DNA of 40,065 nucleotides, taken from the NCBI GenBank assembly GCA_002349525.1, contig DEDL01000002.1, forward strand, positions 67,126-107,190. Direction: 5' to 3'. The notes beneath the pieces are model-generated. The model did no database searches. It saw nothing but the letters and a program-made list of their open reading frames with translations, and had not been told where the DNA came from. This stretch comes from Lachnoclostridium sp. UBA2905. GTDB taxonomy: Bacteria; Bacillota; Clostridia; Lachnospirales; Lachnospiraceae. Shown in pieces: positions 17,230 through 24,837 of the stretch (its first letter is position 1; each line of letters starts with the position of its first letter). A program made the translations under genes and the position numbers.

Positions 17230-18438
17230 ATGAAGAAAAACTTTTACCATCCGGAACTTTTACAGACACCAGAAGGTGTCAGAGATATTTATGGTGATGA
17301 ATGCAGTCTTAAGAACTATATTCAGGACAAAATTCATCATTCCATAAAAAGTTATGGATTTAATGATATTCAGACTCCTTCATATGAGTTTTTTGATATT
17401 TTTAACAAGGAACGTGGAACTGTAAAATCCAATGAAATGTTCAAATTTTTTGACAGAAATAATAATACTCTTGTGTTAAGACCGGATATTACACCTTCTA
17501 TTGCAAGAAGTGTTTCAAAATATTATGAAGATGAGGAATTTCAGGTAAGACTTTGTTATGTTGGTAATACATATCAGAACAATTCTAATTACCAGGGAAA
17601 ATTAAAGGAGATTACTCAGGCTGGAGCTGAGCTTATAAATGATGATTCATCAGATGCTGATGCTGAAATGATTGCATTAACTGTTGAATCACTTTTAAGT
17701 ACAGGTCTTAAAGAATTCCAGGTTGATGTTGGACATGTGGAGTTCTTTAATGGACTTTGTGAAGAAGCAGGTCTTGATGAAAGACAGTACAATTATCTTA
17801 GAGAACTTCTTATCAAAAAGAATGTATTTGCAATTGAATCATATCTTTCAGAGCTTTCTATTGACAGTACAATCAAGGACATGCTCATAAAGCTTCCTGA
17901 GATGTTTGGCAATAATGATTATATAGATTATGCAAAGAAGCACGTTAAAAATGAACGTTCACTTGCAGCCATTGACAGACTTGAAAAGCTCCATGCAATA
18001 CTCGATTCATATGGTCTTAGACAGTATGTTAACTTTGATTTTGGTATGATCAGTGGATATACTTATTATACAGGTATCATTTTTAAGGCATATACTTATG
18101 GTACAGGAGAAGCAGTTGCAACAGGAGGTCGTTATGACAATCTGCTTGCCCAGTTTGGAAAGGATGGTTCAGCTATTGGTGTTGCCATTAATATAGACCA
18201 GGTTATGCTTGCTATTAAAAGACAGAAAATCGAGATGCCAAAGGAAGATAATAAATGCATCATTTTATATATGCAGGATGACAGAAATGCAGCAATTACC
18301 CTTGCTGCCAAGAAGCGTAGCGAAGGTATGATGGTTCAGCTTATACGTAAAAGCTCAAAGCATTCTGTTGCAGAATATGAAGAGTATGCAAAGAGATTTG
18401 ATGTTAAAGATTTTATATATTTATCAGATAATGCCTGA
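17230..18438 (+). CDS. hisZ: HisZ: ATP phosphoribosyltransferase regulatory subunit
   Basis: HisZ is a catalytically inactive histidyl-tRNA synthetase paralogue that activates and regulates the short form of HisG. Visible are the TPEGVRDIYG start, the class II core with VLRPDITPSIARSVSKYY, the modified motif 2 loop GNTYQNNSNYQGKLKEITQAG, and ATGGRYDNLLAQFGKDGSAIGVA. It retains a C-terminal segment of ~75 residues. It is HisZ rather than HisS because hisG of the short type follows 17 bases later and the HisRS active-site loop residues are altered. The ATG at 17230 is preferred to that at 17221, because GTGAGG lies 10 bases before the former and only 1 before the latter. Confidence 0.9.
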   Translation: MKKNFYHPELLQTPEGVRDIYGDECSLKNYIQDKIHHSIKSYGFNDIQTPSYEFFDIFNKERGTVKSNEMFKFFDRNNNTLVLRPDITPSIARSVSKYYEDEEFQVRLCYVGNTYQNNSNYQGKLKEITQAGAELINDDSSDADAEMIALTVESLLSTGLKEFQVDVGHVEFFNGLCEEAGLDERQYNYLRELLIKKNVFAIESYLSELSIDSTIKDMLIKLPEMFGNNDYIDYAKKHVKNERSLAAIDRLEKLHAILDSYGLRQYVNFDFGMISGYTYYTGIIFKAYTYGTGEAVATGGRYDNLLAQFGKDGSAIGVAINIDQVMLAIKRQKIEMPKEDNKCIILYMQDDRNAAITLAAKKRSEGMMVQLIRKSSKHSVAEYEEYAKRFDVKDFIYLSDNA

Positions 18439-18455
18439 GAGGGGAGAACAATACA

Positions 18456-19091
18456 ATGAAGTATATTACATTTGCACTTGCAAAAGGAAGACTGGCAAGA
18501 AAAACTATGGAGCTTCTTGAGCAGATAGGTATATTTTGTGAGGAAATGAAAGACGAAAAGACACGAAAGCTTATTTTTGTAAATGAAGAACTGAAATTAA
18601 AGTTTTTCCTTGCAAAAGCATCAGATGTTCCAACATATGTAGAGTATGGTGCAGCTGATATTGGCGTTGTTGGAAGGGATACAATTCTTGAAGAAGGCCG
18701 AAAGCTTTATGAGGTTATGGATTTAGGCTTTGGAAAGTGCCGCATGTGTGTATGTGGTCCAGCATCTGCCAAGGAATTACTTAATCACAAAGAGCTTATA
18801 AGAGTTGCCAGCAAATATCCAGGTATCGCAAAGGATTATTTCTATCATACCAAGCATCAGACTGTTGAAATGATCAAATTAAATGGTTCTGTTGAGCTTG
18901 CTCCTATTGTAGGCTTATCAGAAGTAATTGTAGATATAGTTGAAACAGGCTCTACACTTCGCGAGAATGGACTTGAGGTCCTTGAGGAAATATGTGAATG
19001 TACAGCAAGAATGGTTGTCAATGAAGTAAGTCTTAAAATGGAGCATGACAGAATAACAGATATCATTACCCGCTTAAAAGAGGTTATCTGA
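18456..19091 (+). CDS. hisG: HisG: ATP phosphoribosyltransferase, short form
   Basis: HisG condenses ATP with PRPP in the first step of histidine synthesis. At 211 residues this is the short form that lacks the C-terminal regulatory domain and needs HisZ, encoded just upstream. Visible are FALAKGRLARKTMELL, DVPTYVEYGAADIGVVGRD, RVASKYPGIAKDYF and the PRPP-site region GSVELAPIVGLSEVIVDIVETGSTLRENGL (in parts). GGGGAG precedes the ATG at a good distance. It belongs to the hisZ-hisG-hisD run; hisD follows after 43 bases. Confidence 0.96.
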   Translation: MKYITFALAKGRLARKTMELLEQIGIFCEEMKDEKTRKLIFVNEELKLKFFLAKASDVPTYVEYGAADIGVVGRDTILEEGRKLYEVMDLGFGKCRMCVCGPASAKELLNHKELIRVASKYPGIAKDYFYHTKHQTVEMIKLNGSVELAPIVGLSEVIVDIVETGSTLRENGLEVLEEICECTARMVVNEVSLKMEHDRITDIITRLKEVI

Positions 19092-19134
19092 CAATTATTC
19101 AATAAAATTATTATACTGATGGGAAGTGCACATT

Positions 19135-20427
19135 ATGAAACTTGTTAAGTTAAATGATGAAGTTAAAAAAGAAGTTTTAAAGGAATTATCAGAAAGAAGT
19201 CATTCAGGTAATGATGATTTCACTGCTGTTGTTGATGAAATATTAGAGAATGTACGCGCCAATGGTGATAAGGCCGTATTTGAATATACTAAAAAGTTTG
19301 ATGGAGCAGATATAAGTAAGGATAATTTTATAGTTTCAAAAGAAGAAATTGATGAAGCCTATGAAAAGGTTGACAAGAAACTTATTGAGGTTATAAGAAA
19401 GTCCTTACAGAACATTAAAAGTTACCATGAGAGACAGGTTCGCCAGACATTTATTGATGATTCAAAGCCTGGAATTATTCTTGGTCAGAGAATTATTCCA
19501 CTTGAAACAGTAGGTCTTTATGTTCCGGGTGGAAAAGCAGCCTATCCATCATCAGTACTTATGAATGTAGTACCTGCAAAGGTAGCCGGAGTTAAATGTA
19601 TACAGATGGCTACACCTGTTAATAAAGAAGGAAAGATTAATCCTAATACTCTTGTTGCAGCCAATGAGGCAGGAGTAGATATTATATATAAAATGGGTGG
19701 AGCACAGGCAATAGGAGCATTTGCCTTTGGAACCGAAATGGTTAAAAAGGTTGATAAAATATGTGGACCAGGTAATATATTTGTTGCACTTGCCAAGAAG
19801 GCAGTATATGGAAATGTAAGTATTGATTCAATTGCCGGACCAAGTGAGGTACTTGTTCTTGCTGATGAAACTGCTAATCCAAAGTATGTAGCAGCAGATC
19901 TTCTTTCACAGGCAGAACATGATGAAATGGCTTCAGCTGTACTTGTAACAACAAGTGAGGAGCTTGCCGCTAATGTTAAAACATGGCTTAAAACATTTAC
20001 TGATAAACTTGAAAGAAAAGAAATCATACAGAAATCATTAGATAATTATTGTTATCTTATTACATGCGATTCATTGAAGGATGCTGTTGATATGGTTAAT
20101 GATATTGCATCAGAACATCTTGAGATTGTTACTAAGGATCCATTTAATACAATGACAATGATTCGTAATGCTGGAGCAATATTCCTTGGAGAATACAGTT
20201 CAGAGCCTCTTGGTGATTATTTTGCAGGACCTAATCACGTACTTCCAACTAATGGAACAGCAAAATTCTTCTCACCACTTGGAATAGATGATTTTATTAA
20301 AAAATCAAGTATTATATCATATTCAAAGGATGCTTTGGAACCGGTTTATAAGGATATAGTTTCATTTGCCAATGCAGAAGGTCTTACAGCCCATGCAAAC
20401 TCTATTGCAGTAAGATTTGAAGATTAA
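19135..20427 (+). CDS. hisD: HisD: histidinol dehydrogenase
   Basis: HisD oxidises histidinol to histidine in two NAD-dependent steps, using zinc. The signature stretch begins with DSIAGPSEVLVLAD and continues to DLLSQAEHDEMA, with zinc-ligand residues in QAEHDE. The catalytic Glu-His pair is in ASEHLEI, and the C-terminal GPNHVLPTNGTAKFFSPLG is present. The start at ATG 19135 follows GGGAAG; a GTG three codons earlier overlaps that site. Length 430 residues is standard. It ends the first his cluster; a separate promoter precedes hisB 5 bases downstream. Confidence 0.96.
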   Translation: MKLVKLNDEVKKEVLKELSERSHSGNDDFTAVVDEILENVRANGDKAVFEYTKKFDGADISKDNFIVSKEEIDEAYEKVDKKLIEVIRKSLQNIKSYHERQVRQTFIDDSKPGIILGQRIIPLETVGLYVPGGKAAYPSSVLMNVVPAKVAGVKCIQMATPVNKEGKINPNTLVAANEAGVDIIYKMGGAQAIGAFAFGTEMVKKVDKICGPGNIFVALAKKAVYGNVSIDSIAGPSEVLVLADETANPKYVAADLLSQAEHDEMASAVLVTTSEELAANVKTWLKTFTDKLERKEIIQKSLDNYCYLITCDSLKDAVDMVNDIASEHLEIVTKDPFNTMTMIRNAGAIFLGEYSSEPLGDYFAGPNHVLPTNGTAKFFSPLGIDDFIKKSSIISYSKDALEPVYKDIVSFANAEGLTAHANSIAVRFED

Positions 20428-20432
20428 TAATG

Positions 20433-20461
20433 TTGTGTTTTCTATGCACATATTATATAAT
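20433..20461 (+). promoter_or_regulatory. Internal promoter before hisB
   Basis: TTGTGT and a perfect TATAAT are separated by 17 bases in the 81-base gap between hisD and hisB. It could drive hisB, the hisI fusion, rnhB and yraN independently of the upstream genes. Confidence 0.6.
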
Positions 20462-20508
20462 ACATATGTTTAGAATTTACAATTTATATATGCTGGAGGA
20501 AAGTTGAT

Positions 20509-21123
20509 ATGGCTGACAGTGATATGTCAATAATAAAAAGCAGAAAAGCATCTGTTACAAGAACTACAAGAGAAACAGATATTAGTGTAGATATTAATAT
20601 TGATGGTGAAGGTTTATATGAAGTAAATACAGGAATAGGTTTTTTTGATCATATGCTTAATGGCTTTGCAAGACATGGTTTCATGGACCTTAATGTTACA
20701 ACAAAAGGTGATACATGGGTTGATGGACATCACACTGTTGAAGATACAGGTATCGTACTTGGACAGGCTTTTCTTGAAGCATTAGGCGACAAAAAGGGTA
20801 TAAAAAGATTTGGTCACTGCATACTTCCTATGGATGATGCCCTTGTAATGGCTGCTGTAGATCTTTCCGGAAGACATTATTTTGAATATGATTTACCTAT
20901 GGATGCGCCTATGGTAGGAGATTTTGATACAGAGCTTGTAAAGGAATTTTTCTATTCATTTTCTGATGCAGCTAAGATTAATCTCCATATCAAGAAAATT
21001 AATGGCAATAATGCACATCATATTATAGAGGCTACATTTAAAGCTGTTGCAAGAGCAATTGACATGGCAGTAGCATTAGATGAGCGTAATAAAGGTGTAC
21101 CATCCACAAAAGGAGTGTTATAA
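20509..21123 (+). CDS. hisB: HisB: imidazoleglycerol-phosphate dehydratase
   Basis: The enzyme dehydrates imidazole glycerol phosphate to imidazole acetol phosphate and binds manganese through histidine-rich motifs. Both family signatures are present: FFDHMLNGFARHG with DGHHTVEDTGIVLGQ, and the second copy HIKKINGNNAHHIIEATFKAVARA. Length 204 residues is the monofunctional form, with no N-terminal histidinol phosphatase domain. GGAGG precedes the ATG. The stop overlaps the start of the next gene by one base (TAATG), which suggests coupling. A PHP-type phosphatase that could complete the step after HisC lies at 33.7 kb. Confidence 0.96.
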   Translation: MADSDMSIIKSRKASVTRTTRETDISVDINIDGEGLYEVNTGIGFFDHMLNGFARHGFMDLNVTTKGDTWVDGHHTVEDTGIVLGQAFLEALGDKKGIKRFGHCILPMDDALVMAAVDLSGRHYFEYDLPMDAPMVGDFDTELVKEFFYSFSDAAKINLHIKKINGNNAHHIIEATFKAVARAIDMAVALDERNKGVPSTKGVL

Positions 21124-22058
21124 TGTCCAAACAGATAATTCCATTTATAAACGTAATATGTGAAAATACTAAACATGTTATTCCTTTAGCTCAAAAATAT
21201 GTTGAGTCCGGTGCTGACGGTCTTTATGTATTCTGCTATGCTAAAAGTGATATAGAGAAGGATGAGTTTTTATCTCTGCTTAATAAGCTTACAAAGACAG
21301 TTGGCATACCTGTTATTGCAGGATTTTATATTACAAAAACAGAAGAGGTTATGAAGGCATTTAGCGCTGGTGTTTCTAAAGTTGTCATACAGAACAAGTT
21401 TCTTCCAAACGATTATCTTTATCCGGAAATTGTTGCGAAATATGGTTCTGATAAGGTTTATCTTGAAATGGATCAGAAGGTATTTATGGAAGGCGACTTT
21501 ACAGAGGGGCAGTTCATTCTCAAGCATCTTACATTATCAGATGATTTTGTTGAAAAAGTGAATGGTCTTAATGGAACAGTTCTTTTTAGAGACAGTCTTA
21601 ATAAGAATGCCATGAAGGATCTTTTATCTCTCAATACAGTTCATGGTGTATCTACAGATGGACTTAAAGATAGAGATATTAGTCTTTTAAAGGGTGAACT
21701 TTATTCAGATGGAATTGATGTAACTGTATTTAAGGCTGCAATGTCATTTGATGAGCTCAAGCTTAATTCTGATGGTATGGTTCCTGTTATTGTTCAGGAC
21801 AATGATAATGATCAGGTTCTTATGCTTGCTTATATGGACAAGGAAGCCTATGAGATGACCATGAAAACCGGGCGTATGCATTATCATAGCAGAAGTCGCA
21901 ACGAATTATGGTGTAAGGGTGATACATCAGGTCATTACCAGTATGTCAGAAAATTATATATTGATTGTGACAATGATACGATTCTTGCAAAGGTTATACA
22001 GATTGGTGCTGCCTGCCACACAGGTAACAGAACCTGTTTTTACAGGGATCTGACATGA
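21123..22058 (+). CDS. hisI: HisI (phosphoribosyl-AMP cyclohydrolase) with an N-terminal degenerate HisA/HisF-like barrel
   Basis: Residues ~205-311 are HisI, which opens the adenine ring of PRAMP. It shows VIVQDNDNDQVLMLAYMDKEA, SRSRNELWCKGDTSGH and the metal-binding DCDNDTILAKV ... GAACHTGNRTCFYR. Residues 1-200 look like a HisA/HisF TIM barrel: IIPFINV matches the first strand 'IIPclDv', and ESGADGLYVF, GIPVIAGFYITK and FSAGVSKVVIQN match later strands. The catalytic aspartate position is Asn (N10), and the glycine-rich phosphate loop after strand 3 has become AGFYITK. A second acid, D117 in EMDQKV, may remain. No HisE domain is attached. HisI function is secure; the barrel is probably non-catalytic, perhaps structural, which is inference. 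Confidence 0.9.
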   Translation: MSKQIIPFINVICENTKHVIPLAQKYVESGADGLYVFCYAKSDIEKDEFLSLLNKLTKTVGIPVIAGFYITKTEEVMKAFSAGVSKVVIQNKFLPNDYLYPEIVAKYGSDKVYLEMDQKVFMEGDFTEGQFILKHLTLSDDFVEKVNGLNGTVLFRDSLNKNAMKDLLSLNTVHGVSTDGLKDRDISLLKGELYSDGIDVTVFKAAMSFDELKLNSDGMVPVIVQDNDNDQVLMLAYMDKEAYEMTMKTGRMHYHSRSRNELWCKGDTSGHYQYVRKLYIDCDNDTILAKVIQIGAACHTGNRTCFYRDLT

Positions 22059-22088
22059 TTTTATTATAAATATTTGGAGGTTAATTTT

Positions 22089-22256
22089 ATGATAGCACTT
22101 TTAACAGAGGTTTCCGGTAATTTATTATCTGGATATATGACATATTTATTAAAACTTGTAATGTATGTTATAGTTGCTGCCATTGGTATTAAAATAGGCA
22201 TTACACTTCGTAAGAACAAAGATAAAAAAGAAAGTATGGAATCTAATGACAGATAA
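22089..22256 (+). CDS. Small single-pass membrane protein (55 aa)
   Basis: One hydrophobic helix spans about residues 20-40 (YLLKLVMYVIVAAIGIKIGI), followed by a basic then charged tail. The ATG at 22089 has GGAGG 9 bases upstream; the in-frame TTG at 22074 is part of that site. It sits between hisI and rnhB and overlaps rnhB by 11 bases, so the two are translationally coupled. I recall similar tiny membrane proteins in related clostridia, sometimes with clearly wrong automated names. I do not know a function. Confidence 0.75.
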   Translation: MIALLTEVSGNLLSGYMTYLLKLVMYVIVAAIGIKIGITLRKNKDKKESMESNDR

Positions 22257-22875
22257 AAGCTTATTGCCAGAAAAAGAAGTACTGCGTTTGGAAGCCATGA
22301 TGGAATTTGAACGCAAATATTCAGAATATGATTATATCTGTGGAATTGATGAGGTTGGAAGAGGGCCTTTAGCCGGACCGGTTGTTGCTGCAGCAGTTAT
22401 ACTTCCAAAGGATTCATATTATAAGTATCTTAACGATTCAAAAAAAGTGACTGAAAAGCGACGTAATAAGCTTTATGATGAGATTACCACAGAAGCTGTA
22501 AGTTATGGTATTGGCCTTGTATCACCTGATATAATCGACGATATTAATATCTTGCAGGCAACTTATGTTGCTATGAAAAAAGCGATAGATGCACTTAGTA
22601 TTCGTCCACAGATGATACTTGTTGATGCCGTTCATATTCCTGACATTGGTATTCCACAGGTAGGAATCGTAAAAGGAGATGCAAAAAGCATTTCAATAGC
22701 AGCTGCAAGTATTGTTGCAAAGGTTTACAGAGATCGTCTTATGACAGAATATGATGCCCTTTATCCTGAATACAAATTTGCCAAAAATAAGGGATATGGC
22801 ACTAAAGAGCATATGCAGGCCCTGCATGAAATTGGTATGTCACCAATTCACCGTAAAAGCTTTGTTCATATTTAA
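22246..22875 (+). CDS. rnhB: Ribonuclease HII
   Basis: RNase HII cuts the RNA strand of RNA-DNA hybrids and removes single ribonucleotides from DNA. The N-terminal active-site motif GIDEVGRGPLAGPVV gives the Asp-Glu pair. The third acid is in ILVDAVHIP, and the fourth acid and C-terminal signature follow in SIAAASIVAKVYRDRLM, with the usual closing KNKGYGTKEHM and SPIHRKSF. Length 209 residues is normal. The start is inside the end of the 55-aa membrane protein gene. yraN follows. Confidence 0.96.
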   Translation: MTDKSLLPEKEVLRLEAMMEFERKYSEYDYICGIDEVGRGPLAGPVVAAAVILPKDSYYKYLNDSKKVTEKRRNKLYDEITTEAVSYGIGLVSPDIIDDINILQATYVAMKKAIDALSIRPQMILVDAVHIPDIGIPQVGIVKGDAKSISIAAASIVAKVYRDRLMTEYDALYPEYKFAKNKGYGTKEHMQALHEIGMSPIHRKSFVHI

Positions 22876-22905
22876 GCTTTATATGCTTTATGGAGGATTT
22901 ATTTT

Positions 22906-23283
22906 ATAAAAACTACGATTAATAATAAAAGAGTATGCGGCACATTTTACGAAGAAATGGCAGCCGCATATTTGCGTGAAAAGGGTCATACAATTCTTAG
23001 TATGAACTATAAAAATTCTTTTGGTGAGATTGATATAATCTCAAGGTCTGGTTCATTTCTTGTATTCACAGAATGTAAATTCCGTAAAAATAATAATTAT
23101 GGAAGTCCTTTTGAGGCAGTTGATAAACGCAAACAGAAAAAAATATGCATGGTAGCTTTGTCATATTTAAAAAATAATGGATATAATGAAAGCACCCCCT
23201 GCAGATTTGACGTTATCGGTATATATGCCGATAAGACTATAAATCATGCAGAGAATGCTTTTGAATTCACATCATATTTTTAA
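22906..23283 (+). CDS. yraN: YraN/UPF0102 family protein, probable AUA start
   Basis: The family has an endonuclease-like fold (RecB/Holliday-resolvase type) but no agreed function. The core is present: FGEIDIISRSGSFLVFTECK with the Glu-Ile-Asp and E-x-K acids, YGSPFEAVDKRKQKKI, and RFDVIGI. The first ATG (22957) would delete the conserved N-terminal segment NNKRVCGTFYEEMAA, and it has no ribosome site. GGAGG at 22892-22896 instead points to ATA at 22906, 9 bases downstream, giving 125 residues, the usual family length. ATT at 22918 is 21 bases from the site. I therefore annotate the non-standard ATA start. A sequencing or assembly error at that base is the main alternative. Confidence 0.8.
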   Translation: MKTTINNKRVCGTFYEEMAAAYLREKGHTILSMNYKNSFGEIDIISRSGSFLVFTECKFRKNNNYGSPFEAVDKRKQKKICMVALSYLKNNGYNESTPCRFDVIGIYADKTINHAENAFEFTSYF

Positions 23284-23299
23284 TATATTCATAAATAAT

Positions 23300-23355
23300 G
23301 CATCAAAATTAATGTATCATGATTAGTGTATCGTGATTAGTTTGTCATGATTAAT
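23300..23355. repeat. Four 14-bp tandem repeats between yraN and prs
   Basis: The copies are GCATCAAAATTAAT, GTATCATGATTAGT, GTATCGTGATTAGT and TTGTCATGATTAAT in direct series. The middle two differ by one base. They fill the 3' space of two convergent genes; no open frame or clear hairpin is associated. Confidence 0.85.
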
Positions 23356-23439
23356 AAAACTGAAAATTTTATATAGCTTTCGTTTGATAAAATCATTTAT
23401 AAAATTTTTAAGTAAACAATTTACTTAATGTGAACAGTC

Positions 23440-24600
23440 TTACTTGTTAAGAAGCTGCTTTATAAGTGCTGTCTGATCTGTAAGAGCACTAAATGATGCA
23501 TCATAATTGATTGTATCAAATAATTCAGCTAACTGCTCACTCATGTCAACCTTTTTGTAATATGGCTTTTCTAATAATTCCTCACTACAGTAGGTAAGGT
23601 TAGTAGTATAAAGACTGTCTACAAGGCCTTCGTTGTAAGCCATATCCATTCCATCAAGACCCTGGCTGAAAAGACCAAATGTTGCAACCATTATTATCTT
23701 GCCAGCACCTCTCTTTTTAAGTTCAAGAGCTGTATTTATCATACTTTTTCCGGTATCAATCATATCATCTACTATAATTACGTCTTTACCGGTAATATCT
23801 CCGCCTAAGAATTCAACAGCAACCACCGGATGCTCGCCAATATCATTGGTTGTAGAATAATCCTTCCTGCGGTAGAACATACCCATATTTACTTCCAGCA
23901 TTGAAGAATAGAATACAACTCTGCCCATACCACCAACATCAGGACTTACAATAAGTAAATTGTCCTTATTAAAGGATAAATCCTTCTCATTGTTGATGAT
24001 TGCCTTAATAAACTGGTAAGAGGTTGGGAAATTATCTATACCCTGAATTGGAATTGCATTCTGAACACGTGGCTCATGAGCGTCAAAGGTTATAATATTA
24101 GTAATACCCATCTTGATCATATCCTGAAGGACTAGTGCACAGTCAAGTGATTCAAGATTCTTTCTGTTGTTATATCTTCCTGCATAAAGGTATGGCATTA
24201 TAACATTAATTCGGTGGGCTGTACCATGACAAGCTGCAATTATACGTTTCAAATCCATTATATGCTCGTCCGGAGTCATATATCCATGCTTTGGAGTTCC
24301 TTCAGCAGCAGAATAACGGTTTACAACGTCAGTCATAATAAAAAGATCGCAACCTCTGATAGTATCATCAATAACAGCATGACGCTCACCGGTATGATGT
24401 GTTTCCATATGATAAGATACAAGATAGTCATCCTGTATATATCCACGAACTTCTTCAGAAAAATGAACAGTTCTTTTTGAAGATGTTCTTATATTGTGTA
24501 AAATTTCTGAAACCTGTTCACCTAACTGTCTGCAGTTATTCATTGCAATTATTTTTAAAGGAGCTACAGGTAAAATATCGGTATTGGGATGGGTAGTCAT
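23440..24600 (-). CDS. prs: Ribose-phosphate pyrophosphokinase (PRPP synthetase), divergent long form
   Basis: The enzyme makes PRPP from ribose-5-phosphate and ATP for purine, pyrimidine, histidine and NAD synthesis. The PRPP-binding loop VIIVDDMIDTGKSM is clear, as are RINVIMPYLYAGRYNNRK, TFDAHEPRVQNA (canonical form begins DLHA) and IVSPDVGGMGRV. At 386 residues it is about 70 longer than the usual ~315, with an N-terminal extension and an insertion around NRYSAAEGTPKHGYMTPDE. Allosteric behaviour may therefore differ from the classic enzyme. GGAGG precedes the ATG, and a near-consensus promoter lies about 60 bases upstream. It is transcribed alone, facing away from rpsO. Confidence 0.92.
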   Translation of the reverse strand: MTTHPNTDILPVAPLKIIAMNNCRQLGEQVSEILHNIRTSSKRTVHFSEEVRGYIQDDYLVSYHMETHHTGERHAVIDDTIRGCDLFIMTDVVNRYSAAEGTPKHGYMTPDEHIMDLKRIIAACHGTAHRINVIMPYLYAGRYNNRKNLESLDCALVLQDMIKMGITNIITFDAHEPRVQNAIPIQGIDNFPTSYQFIKAIINNEKDLSFNKDNLLIVSPDVGGMGRVVFYSSMLEVNMGMFYRRKDYSTTNDIGEHPVVAVEFLGGDITGKDVIIVDDMIDTGKSMINTALELKKRGAGKIIMVATFGLFSQGLDGMDMAYNEGLVDSLYTTNLTYCSEELLEKPYYKKVDMSEQLAELFDTINYDASFSALTDQTALIKQLLNK

Positions 24601-24660
24601 AATAAACCTCCAAAAAATGAATAAAAATAAATTTAAGAATATTGATTTTTTTACCGGAAT

Positions 24661-24689
24661 AGTATAGCATATACCTTAGTGATAGTCAA
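24661..24689 (-). promoter_or_regulatory. Promoter of prs
   Basis: On the minus strand TTGACT and TATACT are separated by exactly 17 bases, a near-perfect sigma-A type promoter giving a leader of about 55 bases. Confidence 0.75.
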
Positions 24690-24721
24690 AGGAGATAGCA
24701 TAATTTATTTGAAAATTTTAC

Positions 24722-24750
24722 TTTACAAATAAAGTTCCATGTGCTATATT
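24722..24750 (+). promoter_or_regulatory. Promoter of rpsO
   Basis: TTTACA and TATATT are separated by 17 bases. Transcription would start near 24757, just before the structured leader of rpsO. Confidence 0.65.
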
Positions 24751-24762
24751 TGTCTATGCTAA

Positions 24763-24812
24763 TGTACCGTTACCGGGATTTCGGACACTCCGACCATTTC
24801 TTAGTGACGGCG
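24763..24812 (+). promoter_or_regulatory. Structured rpsO leader, probable S15 autoregulatory site
   Basis: CCGTTAC (24767-24773) can pair with GTGACGG (24804-24810) with one G-U pair, closing an inner hairpin TCGGA-CAC-TCCGA (24781-24793) flanked by GG/CC. S15 of several bacteria represses its own mRNA by binding a junction in the leader, so this compact structure just before the ribosome site is a good candidate. The pairing is seen; the regulation is inference. Confidence 0.55.
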
Positions 24813-24837
24813 AATTTAATTTAAGGAGGATGTCATT

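Noticed and set aside
23409..23427. Palindrome TAAGTAAA-CAA-TTTACTTA as a terminator for yraN or prs
   Set aside because: It is entirely weak A-T pairs apart from one G-C at each side and lacks a following T run on either strand.
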